Positions 17,693 through 26,534 of a stretch of 64,000 nt of DNA are shown piece after piece. How positions within the stretch are numbered: position 1 is the first letter of the stretch; the number at the start of each line of letters is the position of its first letter. The stretch is taken from the NCBI GenBank assembly GCA_003343885.1, contig QAKH01000048.1:1-64000 (forward strand). The letters run 5' to 3'. The notes under the pieces were generated by a model. The model searched no databases. It saw only the letters and a list, made by a program, of their open reading frames with translations, and was not told the DNA's origin. Both the position numbers and the translations under genes were made by a program. This DNA is from Clostridiales bacterium. Its GTDB lineage: Bacteria; Bacillota; Clostridia; Oscillospirales; CAG-382.

Positions 17693-18937
17693 TCAAGAAA
17701 CATATCTGCACTCATCGACAGAAACATAGTCAACACCGACAAGCGTATAATCAAGTGCGTCCACCGGCTCGCCTGTATAAGAGTCAACAAGCACCAGCAA
17801 AAGCCTGTCGCCAGAGGTAAATATATTTTGATAAGCTCCGTCAGAATATATTCCTGAGGCAATGTTTATATCAAAGCCGCTTTTATCGCGAGTGAAATGA
17901 TAAATCTCGATCTTAAGACCGGAAGGAAGGGTTTCCTGCTGCGTGTATGCAACATACGGCATATTATTCATATAGAAAGTTTTAACGCCGCTGGACTCTT
18001 TTGAAAGAATGCTATCTGAAACGCTGTTCTTAAGATATTTACTTTCCCCGACTTGTACAAAGCTATCCTCAGGCAAGTCATACGAAGGTTTCTGCTGGGT
18101 TAAATCAATATGCAAGCGTAACGAAAAATCCATTATCGCGGCTGTTACTTTTGCCATTTCAGCTCTTGTGAGGTTATTGTACGGATTAAAGTTACCGTTA
18201 TCATCGCCGATAAACAATCCGTTATAATAAGCTTTAAGTACGTAATAATTATACTCGGACGGAATTTGAGCGTAGTCATTGATGAAAGGAATATATTCTT
18301 CAAGCATACTCTCGTTATAACCGCCGTTCCAGATAAATTCACTTCCAATATAGCTGCCGTCTTCTCTTTCACCTATTTCGGTTCCTTGAAGCTCAAAAGA
18401 TCTGGTTACAAAAGCTGCAAACTCATATCGCTTTACAGGAGCCTCCAATAATGACGGGGCATCTATGGAAATATGTCTGCCCTGAATTGTGCAGCCATAT
18501 TTTTCCACATCAATTATTCCCGCTTCATACATAACCTGCAAATAGCCGGAATACCATTTTTCACTGCCTTGGACGCTTAAAATCTCCATGGCATACTTTC
18601 TGTCTGACGCCTGTTTTTCAAGTCCCAGATACCGGGTAATAATCGCTGCGGCTTCTGCGACAGTAAAAGTTCCTTCCGGCGCAAACTGCGTTTCCGTCAT
18701 ACCTTTTACAACACTGTGCTCGATGAGGTATTCCACATAAGGATAGTACCAACTATCCTGTGAAACATCGGTAAATGACATCTTATTTTCCTCAGTCTGC
18801 AAAGACTGAGCATCGGTTATATTATTATCAGCTGCCGCTGATGCGCTCGGCGTATCGCCGAGCGCATCAATGTCGCTTAATGCTCCAAACAGAAGTCCTG
18901 CTGTTATTGATAATACATAAATCCTTTTTTTGAACAT
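17693..18937 (-). CDS. Secreted S-layer-homology (SLH) protein
   Basis: 414 residues with a signal peptide (MFKKRIYVLSITAGLLFGALS). Three SLH-type repeats follow: FTDVSQDSWYYPYVEYLIEHSVVKG with FAPEGTFTVAEAAAII; KWYSGYLQVMYEAGII with KRYEFAAFVTRS; YYVLKAYYNGLFIGDDNGNF with LTRAEMAKVTAAI. SLH modules bind pyruvylated secondary cell-wall polymers. The last ~140 residues are an unrecognised, beta-rich domain. Probably a wall-anchored structural protein or regulator. Co-oriented with the esterase and PBP genes. Confidence 0.85.
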   Translation of the reverse strand: MFKKRIYVLSITAGLLFGALSDIDALGDTPSASAAADNNITDAQSLQTEENKMSFTDVSQDSWYYPYVEYLIEHSVVKGMTETQFAPEGTFTVAEAAAIITRYLGLEKQASDRKYAMEILSVQGSEKWYSGYLQVMYEAGIIDVEKYGCTIQGRHISIDAPSLLEAPVKRYEFAAFVTRSFELQGTEIGEREDGSYIGSEFIWNGGYNESMLEEYIPFINDYAQIPSEYNYYVLKAYYNGLFIGDDNGNFNPYNNLTRAEMAKVTAAIMDFSLRLHIDLTQQKPSYDLPEDSFVQVGESKYLKNSVSDSILSKESSGVKTFYMNNMPYVAYTQQETLPSGLKIEIYHFTRDKSGFDINIASGIYSDGAYQNIFTSGDRLLLVLVDSYTGEPVDALDYTLVGVDYVSVDECRYVS

Positions 18938-18998
18938 ATTCTTTCCTGTAAATCAATCGGTAAGGTTTATTGAACGAATCAGAGATAGGACACCAACT

Positions 18999-21938
18999 TT
19001 AACGCCCTAAGCCTGAAAACGTGTTAGTGCGGATTGTCGGAGATATTCTCGGCTCTCCGTTCAAACCGGTTGCCGAAGAACCGTTTCCGGCAGTATCAGT
19101 ACCGTTATTATCAGAAGTTCCGGCTCCTTCATTTGTTCCATGGTTCGTATTTTGCTGCGGTGAGTTTTCTGTTTGACCGCTCTCACCTTCGGAACTACCA
19201 TTGCTTTCATCTGATTCTTCCGGATCTTCTCCGTCATTTTCGGAATCATCGTCCGAGCCAGTATCAGCCCCGGAGTTGCTTTCATTATTTCCCGATTCCT
19301 CCGTGCCGCCTGATTCCGGATTCTGACCGGTATCAGTTCCTTCATTTTCACCGGTCGTCTCTCCGTTTTCGCCTTCTTGGTCTTGGTTTTCTTGATCTTC
19401 GCCTTCATTTTCGTCATCTTCGACATGGACACCGTTATGCAAAGTACAGTAGCAATTCTGCGGGAATTCTACACCTGCAGTGTATCCGGGATAAGTGTTA
19501 GGCGGCATTGTAGTCATATAGTAAGGATCAGATGGATTTATAACATTGTCCGGATTTCCCGGTATTGATCGGCAGGTATATCTCGCATCTGTTATAGGAA
19601 TGTTCTGCGCAAAGTTTCTATCATCAACTTTTATAAGCGCAACCTGCATTATAACATCATCAGGGCAGTCATCTGTTGCAACCATTGCTGTTGTAGAATC
19701 CCAGTCCATCATAACATGTGTTTCGCAAGTTGTTTTAGGAAGCTGGCTCTTTGTGTACCAGCCATACGAAATTCTTGATCCTCGCAGGTCGTGGCTGCAC
19801 GCGTCGGAAGGCAGTACACCGCTGTCAAGACAAAAAGCCTGTTGGACAAGTCTTGAGTAATCAAACGTTTTCAGAGGCTCTCCACCGTTTGCTGCTTCAT
19901 CAAAATACTTTTGATGTATGCGTTCCATTACTTTTTCCCACGCAATCATCGCCGGATTCGAGCTGAACTGACCAAGGTACTTGGGAGTATCATAACCGAA
20001 CCAGCAAGCCCCGACGTAATATGGGGTAAAACCGGCAAAATATCTGTCTTTATCATCATTTGTGGAACCGGTCTTTCCTGCTACATTTACTTTTCTGTCA
20101 AGAGTTATTGCAGCTCCTGTACCGTTTGAAACGACATTTTGCAGCATACGTGTCATAACTGCCGCAGTATCAGCGGATATAGCGTACTCTTGATCAATAT
20201 TCTGTTCAAGCAGCACTGTGCCGTCGCTGCGAAGTACTGTTGTATAAAGTCTTGGTGCGGAACAAGTGCCTGCATTCGGGAAAATTGAGTAGGCAGCTGC
20301 GACTTCAAGAACAGTAAGGCCGTTTGTGAGACCGCCGAGCGCTAACGGAGCCAAATCTTTATCGCTTTCAACAAGGCTGTCAAGGTGGAGCTTATTTTTT
20401 GCGAAATTATAAGAATAATCAACCGTCAAATCTTTTAGAACCTTTATAGCGGTAGTATTTTTTGACAGTTCAACTGCTCTGTTTATGGTAATCAACCCAT
20501 CGTATCTGTTCGGAGCGTTTACGGGCCAATATCGTCCGATACTTTCTTTATATTCAACAGGCGTATCATCTACAACCGTTGAGTAATTTATAAGTCCGAG
20601 GTCCATTGCCGGAGCATACACCGTTAAAGGCTTTATTGACGAACCTATCTGGCGCTTGCTTTGAGTTGCTCTGTTTAAATCTCTGTCTCCGGTCTTCTCA
20701 CGTCCCCCTACTATGCCCTTAACGTCACCTGTATAGGGATCTATAACAACCATCGCTGCTTCCGGCTGGATACCGTCTGAAACTTTCTGGAAAGTATCCG
20801 GATCGCTGAAAACCTCCTCCATGATTGTTTGTATCTCGGGATCTATTGTAGCATTAATCCTAAGACCACCGGAGTAAATGATATTTGAAGCATACTCGCG
20901 TGAATAGCCGTATTGTTCATGCAAATCGCTGATAATCTGCTCAATAAGAGCGTCTTTAAAGTACGAGTTCGACTTGATAACCGTTCCGTCAAGAACTGTA
21001 ATATTTATCACGAGGTCCTCGTCTTTTGTGCTGTTGTACTCCTCTTCTGTTATCCAGCCGAGTTCATACATTTTTTTAAGCACAGCCTGACGGCGTTCCT
21101 TATTATTCTCAGGATTACGCACAGGATCATACTTTGTCGGAGACTTCGGAATAGCCGCAAGAGCCGCACATTCCACAAGCGTAAGCTCGGAAACATCTTT
21201 TCCAAAATAGTAATTTGCCGCAGCCTGGACACCGTAGTTGTTTCTTGAAAGATTTATGGTGTTTAGGTACATTTCGAGAATTTCTTCACGGCTTCTTTTT
21301 TTGGACAGGCTCAGCGCTCTGAAAATTTCCGTTACTTTACGCTGTATAGTTGTATCGTCTTCACCGGAAATATTTTTTATCAGCTGTTGAGTAATTGTTG
21401 AGCCGCCGTAGCTGTCATTTCCGCTTACAAACTCAAGTACCGCTCCGAAAGTTCTCTTCCAGTCCACGCCATGATGCTTCCAAAAGCGCTCGTCCTCTAT
21501 CGCAACAAATGCGTTAACAAGGTTTTGCGGCATTTCCGAATACGAAACCCAGGATCGGTTTTCAGTTCCGTATATACGCTGGTCTTCAAGCTCGACATAC
21601 TCTCCGTTTTCATTTTTGTACCAGATTGTCGTTGTTTGGTCAAGACTGGTTTTGAGGTTCTCTATATCGTAATCTTCATCAATCAAGTATGTCTTTACAT
21701 AATTAAAAAATGTAGCTCCGATAATTATGCCGGATATTGTTCCGATAAGTAAAAGCGTCAAAAATACATTCAATACCCACTGCAATACCTTTTTTACGGC
21801 AAATCCCGTTGCCTTGCCGCTTTTCTTTAAGACCTTCTTGACTCCTGCTTTTTTCAGGTTAGCGGTCGTGTTAACGGTAATCTGCCCTTTATCGCCCGGC
21901 TCAACTACTTCTTTTTTGTCTTTATCGTTTGTATTCAT
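18999..21938 (-). CDS. Class A penicillin-binding protein (PBP1A-type)
   Basis: Bifunctional peptidoglycan synthase: glycosyltransferase plus D,D-transpeptidase, membrane-anchored. 979 residues. Cytosolic Lys-rich N-terminus, TM helix ~52-78, GT51 domain with EDERFWKHHGVD and GGSTITQQLIKN, and a transpeptidase with GSSIKP (SxxK), SKNTT (SxN) and KTGST (KTG). After ~residue 830 comes a long low-complexity tail rich in Glu, Asp, Gly, Asn and Ser, ending near RISPTIRTNTFSGLGR. The tail is strongly acidic, probably disordered and outside the membrane. ATG preceded by GGAGGTAGT. Divergent from the BofC-like gene. Confidence 0.93.
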   Translation of the reverse strand: MNTNDKDKKEVVEPGDKGQITVNTTANLKKAGVKKVLKKSGKATGFAVKKVLQWVLNVFLTLLLIGTISGIIIGATFFNYVKTYLIDEDYDIENLKTSLDQTTTIWYKNENGEYVELEDQRIYGTENRSWVSYSEMPQNLVNAFVAIEDERFWKHHGVDWKRTFGAVLEFVSGNDSYGGSTITQQLIKNISGEDDTTIQRKVTEIFRALSLSKKRSREEILEMYLNTINLSRNNYGVQAAANYYFGKDVSELTLVECAALAAIPKSPTKYDPVRNPENNKERRQAVLKKMYELGWITEEEYNSTKDEDLVINITVLDGTVIKSNSYFKDALIEQIISDLHEQYGYSREYASNIIYSGGLRINATIDPEIQTIMEEVFSDPDTFQKVSDGIQPEAAMVVIDPYTGDVKGIVGGREKTGDRDLNRATQSKRQIGSSIKPLTVYAPAMDLGLINYSTVVDDTPVEYKESIGRYWPVNAPNRYDGLITINRAVELSKNTTAIKVLKDLTVDYSYNFAKNKLHLDSLVESDKDLAPLALGGLTNGLTVLEVAAAYSIFPNAGTCSAPRLYTTVLRSDGTVLLEQNIDQEYAISADTAAVMTRMLQNVVSNGTGAAITLDRKVNVAGKTGSTNDDKDRYFAGFTPYYVGACWFGYDTPKYLGQFSSNPAMIAWEKVMERIHQKYFDEAANGGEPLKTFDYSRLVQQAFCLDSGVLPSDACSHDLRGSRISYGWYTKSQLPKTTCETHVMMDWDSTTAMVATDDCPDDVIMQVALIKVDDRNFAQNIPITDARYTCRSIPGNPDNVINPSDPYYMTTMPPNTYPGYTAGVEFPQNCYCTLHNGVHVEDDENEGEDQENQDQEGENGETTGENEGTDTGQNPESGGTEESGNNESNSGADTGSDDDSENDGEDPEESDESNGSSEGESGQTENSPQQNTNHGTNEGAGTSDNNGTDTAGNGSSATGLNGEPRISPTIRTNTFSGLGR

Positions 21939-22035
21939 ACTACCTCCGAATGATGAAAAAAATACAACATAAAGTATAATTTTCTAAATAATGTCAACAC
22001 TTTCTATAACAATAAAAAGTTTGGATGGTGTTTTT

Positions 22036-22422
22036 ATGTCCCAAAAATCCTTTACTTTTAAAGCTGTCGCTGCAGCCTTAGGCGCAGTCACGATTTGTGC
22101 TGCCGGAGCATTGTCATACGTATATGTAAATTCAATCGTCGAATATGAAGTTGAACAGGATGAGACGGAATACGTAAGCACAGAAAAAAATGATATAACC
22201 GTCCGAACTCCGGAAGATATTCCGCAGTCGGACAGCTACAATCTTTTATATGATAATAACGCTCTTTGCGTATACACTTCCGACGGCAACCTTGTATACA
22301 AGGATCCCACAATATCTCTGAAAGACTTGCCCAAGTCGGACGCCGCCGCTCTGAGCGGAGGCGGAATTCGCTTTCAGTCGCGAAGTGATTTAATAGAGCT
22401 TTTGACCTATCTTAAAAGCTAA
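22036..22422 (+). CDS. Small membrane-anchored protein, BofC C-terminal-like
   Basis: 128 residues with an N-terminal signal/anchor (AVAAALGAVTICAAGALSYVYV), then an acidic linker and a small C-terminal domain. That domain (YNLLYDNNALCVYTSDGNLVY, then DLPKSDAAALSGGGIRFQSRSDLIELLTYL) resembles the BofC C-terminal domain, the forespore protein that restrains the SpoIVB checkpoint before SigK activation. This is recognition by pattern, not by alignment. The start at ATG 22036 is chosen over an in-frame ATG at 21991 because GGATGGTG lies at proper distance. Monocistronic. Confidence 0.55.
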   Translation: MSQKSFTFKAVAAALGAVTICAAGALSYVYVNSIVEYEVEQDETEYVSTEKNDITVRTPEDIPQSDSYNLLYDNNALCVYTSDGNLVYKDPTISLKDLPKSDAAALSGGGIRFQSRSDLIELLTYLKS

Positions 22423-22435
22423 AATGCCAAGATGA

Positions 22436-22753
22436 TTATTCCTCAAAAGAGGAGCAGTCGTCTTCGCAGCACTTGTTCTTACCTGGGAGTATAGCTTTGA
22501 CCACAGAGGATATAAGCATAAGAGACAAAGCCGCACCCATTAGTATCAAAACAAGATTGAAAAGAGAGAATTCTTTATTGACACTCATTTGGAAGCCAAA
22601 AAGCTTTTTTTGCTTTTTTTGAGATTTTATTTCCAAGCCTGTATCAAAAGCAGTACAAAGCCTAATGTCTTTCATTTTATCGACAGTGTTATCCGCTGCT
22701 GTCTTTACATTTTCATATTTGTCCTTTATATTTTTTGCGTTTAACTCAAACAT
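22436..22753 (-). CDS. Small single-pass membrane protein, unknown function
   Basis: 105 residues. The ATG at 22753 follows AAAGGAG; longer readings lack a signal for initiation. An amphipathic Lys/Asp-rich N-terminal half (NIKDKYENVKTAADNTVDKMK) is followed by one TM segment (LFNLVLILMGAALSLMLISSVV) and a short tail with paired cysteines (KCCEDDCSSFEE). The cysteine-acid tail could bind metal or be a disulfide site. I do not recognise a family. It faces the BofC-like gene tail to tail with 13 bp between. Confidence 0.6.
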   Translation of the reverse strand: MFELNAKNIKDKYENVKTAADNTVDKMKDIRLCTAFDTGLEIKSQKKQKKLFGFQMSVNKEFSLFNLVLILMGAALSLMLISSVVKAILPGKNKCCEDDCSSFEE

Positions 22754-22958
22754 TGCACAAACTCCTTTCATCTGTATGACATTATTATACCATACAATTT
22801 GAAAATGTAAACACACAAAATTAAATTTAATAGAAAATAAAAAAAACTGTTTGTTAAAATATGCTGTATAACTATTGAATTTATGCACGATAAGTGTTAA
22901 AATATAGCATGATTTGATAATATCACAGTTTGGGCATAAAACCTGTCTTTCGAAAGGG

Positions 22959-23372
22959 TTGATTGATATCATAAATCGTGTGAATATAAACGGTGACTGG
23001 GACGTAAAAAGCCTTCCCGAAGCCGGTCAAAAAGAAATAAATTTCAAAGCCAAAGTTCCCGGCTGCGTTATCGAGGGACTGATTAATGAAAATATTATAG
23101 ACCGTGATGTGTTTTGGCGAGACAACGCAAAAGCTGTCAAGGATTATGAGAAGTACAACTGGTTATATTCAAAACAATTTGAGTTCAAAGATGTAACTTC
23201 CGGAGCTTCAATTACATTTGAACGTCTGGATACATACTGCGACATATTCCTAAACGGAAAGCACCTTGCGAAATGTGAAAACGGTTTCATCTCCCACACA
23301 TTTTCCGTTGATGGATTTCTCAAAAACGGAACAAACCTGAAAGTAACATCAATTCGGAGGTTAAAATGCTGA
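22959..23372 (+). pseudogene. Beta-mannosidase (GH2) N-terminal remnant
   Basis: About 130 codons encode only the sugar-binding jelly-roll domain of a GH2 beta-mannosidase: INGDWDVKSLP, AKVPGCVIEGLI, DNAKAVKDYEKYNWLYSKQF, FERLDTYCDIFLNG, HTFSVDGFLKNGTNLKV. The immunoglobulin-like and catalytic domains (about 600 residues) are missing. After LKV the frame reads through TSIRRLKC, which is simply the nadK ribosome binding site and start, then stops at 23372. The apparent start is TTG at 22959 behind CGAAAGG. A deletion that removed the rest of the gene and brought nadK adjacent is the simplest reading. Confidence 0.75.
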
Positions 23373-24307
23373 AGATTGCCATAACCGTCAATCCGAACAA
23401 AGATCACGGATTAGCCTGCACATTAAGGCTTTTAGATATACTTGAAGAATACGACTGCCGTATTTTCATGTCTGACACTTTTAAAAAGCCGTACGGCGAC
23501 ACCCCTCCTGTTGCAGAAACAGTTCTGAAAGGGAGAAAAATCGAATATCTTCCCGAATACTTACTGTTCCGAAAGGTTAATCTGTGTATTGTCTTCGGCG
23601 GTGACGGAACAATTCTTAAAATAGCTAAAAAAGCCGCTAACAGCGGCGCATACATACTCGGAGTTAATCTCGGCAGAGTTGGTTACATCGCTGAACTGGA
23701 AACTCATGAGCTTGATTTAATCCGCACAGTTGCGGCTCTTTCCGACATAAATGAAATTGAAAAAATGAAAAACGTCCGAATAGACAAGCGAATGATGCTA
23801 AAGGCTGAAATTATACGCTCCGGCAATGTTATATATTCAGCAACGGCGCTTAACGATATAGTTATTTCAAACGGCGCTGTTTCCCGCATGGCAGGACTTA
23901 AGCTTATGTGCGACGGAAAGTTTATTTCCTCTTACCGCGCGGACGGTATTATTGTTTCTACTCCGACAGGTTCCACTGCTTACTGTATGTCAGCAGGAGG
24001 TCCGATAATAGATCCGAGTCTTGAGTGTATGTGCGCGGTTCCGGTATGTCCGTATATGTGTGTAAATTCCGGTGCAGTTGTATTCTCGGATTCTTCTGTA
24101 ATAGAAATAGAGTTTACTGCTGAAAAAATCAACGAGGCTTTTTGTACCGTTGACGGAAAAGGTGTAAAAACTATATTTAACGGAGACATCGTAAGAATTA
24201 CCAAGTCCCCGGTTTGCACAAAGCTGATCCGGTTAAAAGACGTTGATTTTTATTCCCTGTTAAATCAAAAGTTTGCTATTGCGCAGAATTCCAGCGACAA
24301 GCGCTGA
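23366..24307 (+). CDS. nadK: NAD kinase
   Basis: Phosphorylates NAD to NADP. 313 residues, slightly long for the family. Catalytic GGDGT (VFGGDGTILKIAKKA), LGVNLGRVGYIAEL, NDIVI and the TPTGSTAYCMSAGGP motif are all present. ATG follows CGGAGG at 7 nt. First complete gene of a nadK-argR-recN cluster, an arrangement common in Clostridia. It overlaps the beta-mannosidase remnant by 7 bp. Confidence 0.93.
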   Translation: MLKIAITVNPNKDHGLACTLRLLDILEEYDCRIFMSDTFKKPYGDTPPVAETVLKGRKIEYLPEYLLFRKVNLCIVFGGDGTILKIAKKAANSGAYILGVNLGRVGYIAELETHELDLIRTVAALSDINEIEKMKNVRIDKRMMLKAEIIRSGNVIYSATALNDIVISNGAVSRMAGLKLMCDGKFISSYRADGIIVSTPTGSTAYCMSAGGPIIDPSLECMCAVPVCPYMCVNSGAVVFSDSSVIEIEFTAEKINEAFCTVDGKGVKTIFNGDIVRITKSPVCTKLIRLKDVDFYSLLNQKFAIAQNSSDKR

Positions 24308-24338
24308 TTTTTCGGTTGTCTTATAAGGAGGCGTTATA

Positions 24339-24815
24339 ATGAAAACTCAAAGGCAAAACAAGATACTTGAGATAATTGAGAATAACGATGTGGAAACGCA
24401 GGAACAGCTCGCCGAATTACTCTGCAAAGAGGGATTTGTCGCAACTCAGGCAACCGTTTCACGAGATATAAAGGAATTGCGCTTAGTTAAAATTTCTTCT
24501 GTCGGCAAAGACGGAAAGCAAGGCAGGTCCAAATATTCTCAAAACTCCGTAAAAAATGAAATAGACACACGTTTTACGGAAAAATTCAAAAGTATTCTTT
24601 CCGAAATGGTGCTTCGCATAAGCTATGCCGGTCACATGGTAGTACTCAAAACATACCCCGGTATGGCACAGGCCGCCTGCGCCGCCATAGACTCCTTAGA
24701 TATTTCCGACATAATCGGTTCTCTTGCAGGAGACGACACAATATTCATAGTTATGTCAACCGAAAACGACGCTATGGATTTTGTCAAGAAACTTTCAAAA
24801 AGCATAAGCCGATGA
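24339..24815 (+). CDS. argR: Arginine repressor ArgR/AhrC
   Basis: Hexameric arginine-sensing transcription factor. 158 residues: N-terminal winged HTH (RQNKILEIIENNDVETQEQLAE, then FVATQATVSRDIKELRLVK) and C-terminal arginine-binding domain (VLKTYPGMAQAACAAIDSL, GSLAGDDTIFIVM). It has the conserved GDDT used in arginine binding. AAGGAGG precedes the ATG. It represses arg genes located elsewhere. Between nadK and recN, the usual place. Confidence 0.94.
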   Translation: MKTQRQNKILEIIENNDVETQEQLAELLCKEGFVATQATVSRDIKELRLVKISSVGKDGKQGRSKYSQNSVKNEIDTRFTEKFKSILSEMVLRISYAGHMVVLKTYPGMAQAACAAIDSLDISDIIGSLAGDDTIFIVMSTENDAMDFVKKLSKSISR

Positions 24816-24836
24816 TTTTCCCCAAGGAGGCAAACA

Positions 24837-26534
24837 ATGCTTGAATCTATACACATTGAAAACGTTGCGCTGATAAAAAAGTTAGACATTTCTTTTGAAA
24901 GCGGATTTACTGCTTTTACCGGTGAAACAGGAGCGGGAAAAAGTATCATCATCGATTCTATCGGAATTATCTGCGGAGCAAGAGCGCCCAAAGAACTAAT
25001 CCGTAACGGCAGTGACTATGCGCTGGTTGAAGCGGTATTTTCAGGATTAAGCGGCAATAATGCACAGAGAGCTGAAAAACTGGGCGCTGCCCCGGACGAA
25101 GACGGATATTTATACTTATCGAGAAAAATAACATCTGACGGCAAAAGTATTTGCAGAGTCGGAGGCAAGCAGGTACCTACTTCAGTTTTGAGGGAACTTT
25201 CTTCCTTTCTCATCAACATACACGGTCAGCACGATAACCAGGATTTGCTGAAAAAAGATAAACACATTTCGATACTTGACGCATATGCAGGCTGTACCGA
25301 CGAGGTTAATAATTACAGACGCATTTTTGAAGAATATAAGCAATTGAAAAAAGAGTACGACGGGATACATACTGATGAAGCTGAAAAAGAGCGTACAATT
25401 GAAATGCTTAAATTTCAAATTGACGAAATCGCTTCTCTGAAGCTGAAACCCGATGAAGAAGATACTCTTACGGCTGAGAAAAAACGTCTGTCAAACATAG
25501 AAAAAATTGCCCAGAACGCAAACACTGCATATGATCTGTTATTTGCGTCAAACATAAGCGCGACGGAAAGTGTAGACAAGGCAATTTCCTGCCTTAACAA
25601 TCTCTCTAAAATGCTTGACGGAATTGAAGATTACACAGAACGTCTTGAGAACGCCCGCTCTGAAATTTATGACATTGCCGAATATATGCATGATATTGCG
25701 GGAGACTCGGCGGAAAATCCCTCTTCTGCTCTTGACAGAATTGAGCAAAGACTGTATGATATATATAAACTCAAGCGCAAATACGGTCCGACGGTTCAGG
25801 ACATTCTTGACTTTAAGGAAAAAGCCGCTGAACGTTTGAATAATCTTGAACTATCAGACGAAAGGGCTTCGGAACTTCTGAAAAAGCTCTCATCCGCCAA
25901 GGACGAGCTAACAAAATCAGCTGTTTCTCTTTCACAAGTCCGAGAAAAAGCTGCCGAGAAACTGAAAAATGAAATAGAAAAGGAATTTGAATTTCTCGAA
26001 ATGAGCAAAACAGGATTTCTTGTCAGCTTTGTCCCAAAAGATTTCAGCGAGGACGGAGCCGATGACGTTGAGTTCCTTGTAAAGACAAATTCCGGACAAC
26101 CTTATTCCCCGCTGTCAAAGACAGCGTCAGGCGGTGAACTTTCCCGAATAATGCTTGCCATAAAGAGTGTTATCGCTAAAAAGGACGGAGTAGAAACCGT
26201 TATATTTGATGAGGTTGACACGGGTATTTCCGGTAAAACCTCAAGACGAATCGGGATAAAGCTGTTACAAACCTCACACGACTCCCAGGTTATGTGTGTT
26301 ACTCATTCAGCTCAGATTGCGTCTTTGGCAAACACGCACTACCTTGTTTCAAAACAAGACGGCGAAACAGGGACAGTAACCACTGTTAAGAAGCTCGGTT
26401 CTGAAGAACGTGTGAACGAGGTTGCAAGAATTATTTCGGGAATAGATGTTACTGAAACAGCTAAAAGCGCGGCACTTGAACTTATTGAAGAAGCAAAAAA
26501 ATACAATATACATGATACAGGAGAAAAACGATGA
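24837..26534 (+). CDS. recN: DNA repair protein RecN
   Basis: SMC-like ATPase that tethers DNA ends in double-strand break repair. 565 residues: Walker A GETGAGKSIIID near residue 30, long coiled coils in the middle (e.g. EKERTIEMLKFQIDEIASLK), signature SGGELSRIMLAIK and Walker B VIFDEVDTGISG near the C-terminus, then THSAQIAS. AAGGAGG at the start. Its TGA overlaps the tyrS ATG (ATGA). No LexA-like box was seen directly upstream, so it is driven from the nadK-argR side. Confidence 0.95.
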   Translation: MLESIHIENVALIKKLDISFESGFTAFTGETGAGKSIIIDSIGIICGARAPKELIRNGSDYALVEAVFSGLSGNNAQRAEKLGAAPDEDGYLYLSRKITSDGKSICRVGGKQVPTSVLRELSSFLINIHGQHDNQDLLKKDKHISILDAYAGCTDEVNNYRRIFEEYKQLKKEYDGIHTDEAEKERTIEMLKFQIDEIASLKLKPDEEDTLTAEKKRLSNIEKIAQNANTAYDLLFASNISATESVDKAISCLNNLSKMLDGIEDYTERLENARSEIYDIAEYMHDIAGDSAENPSSALDRIEQRLYDIYKLKRKYGPTVQDILDFKEKAAERLNNLELSDERASELLKKLSSAKDELTKSAVSLSQVREKAAEKLKNEIEKEFEFLEMSKTGFLVSFVPKDFSEDGADDVEFLVKTNSGQPYSPLSKTASGGELSRIMLAIKSVIAKKDGVETVIFDEVDTGISGKTSRRIGIKLLQTSHDSQVMCVTHSAQIASLANTHYLVSKQDGETGTVTTVKKLGSEERVNEVARIISGIDVTETAKSAALELIEEAKKYNIHDTGEKR

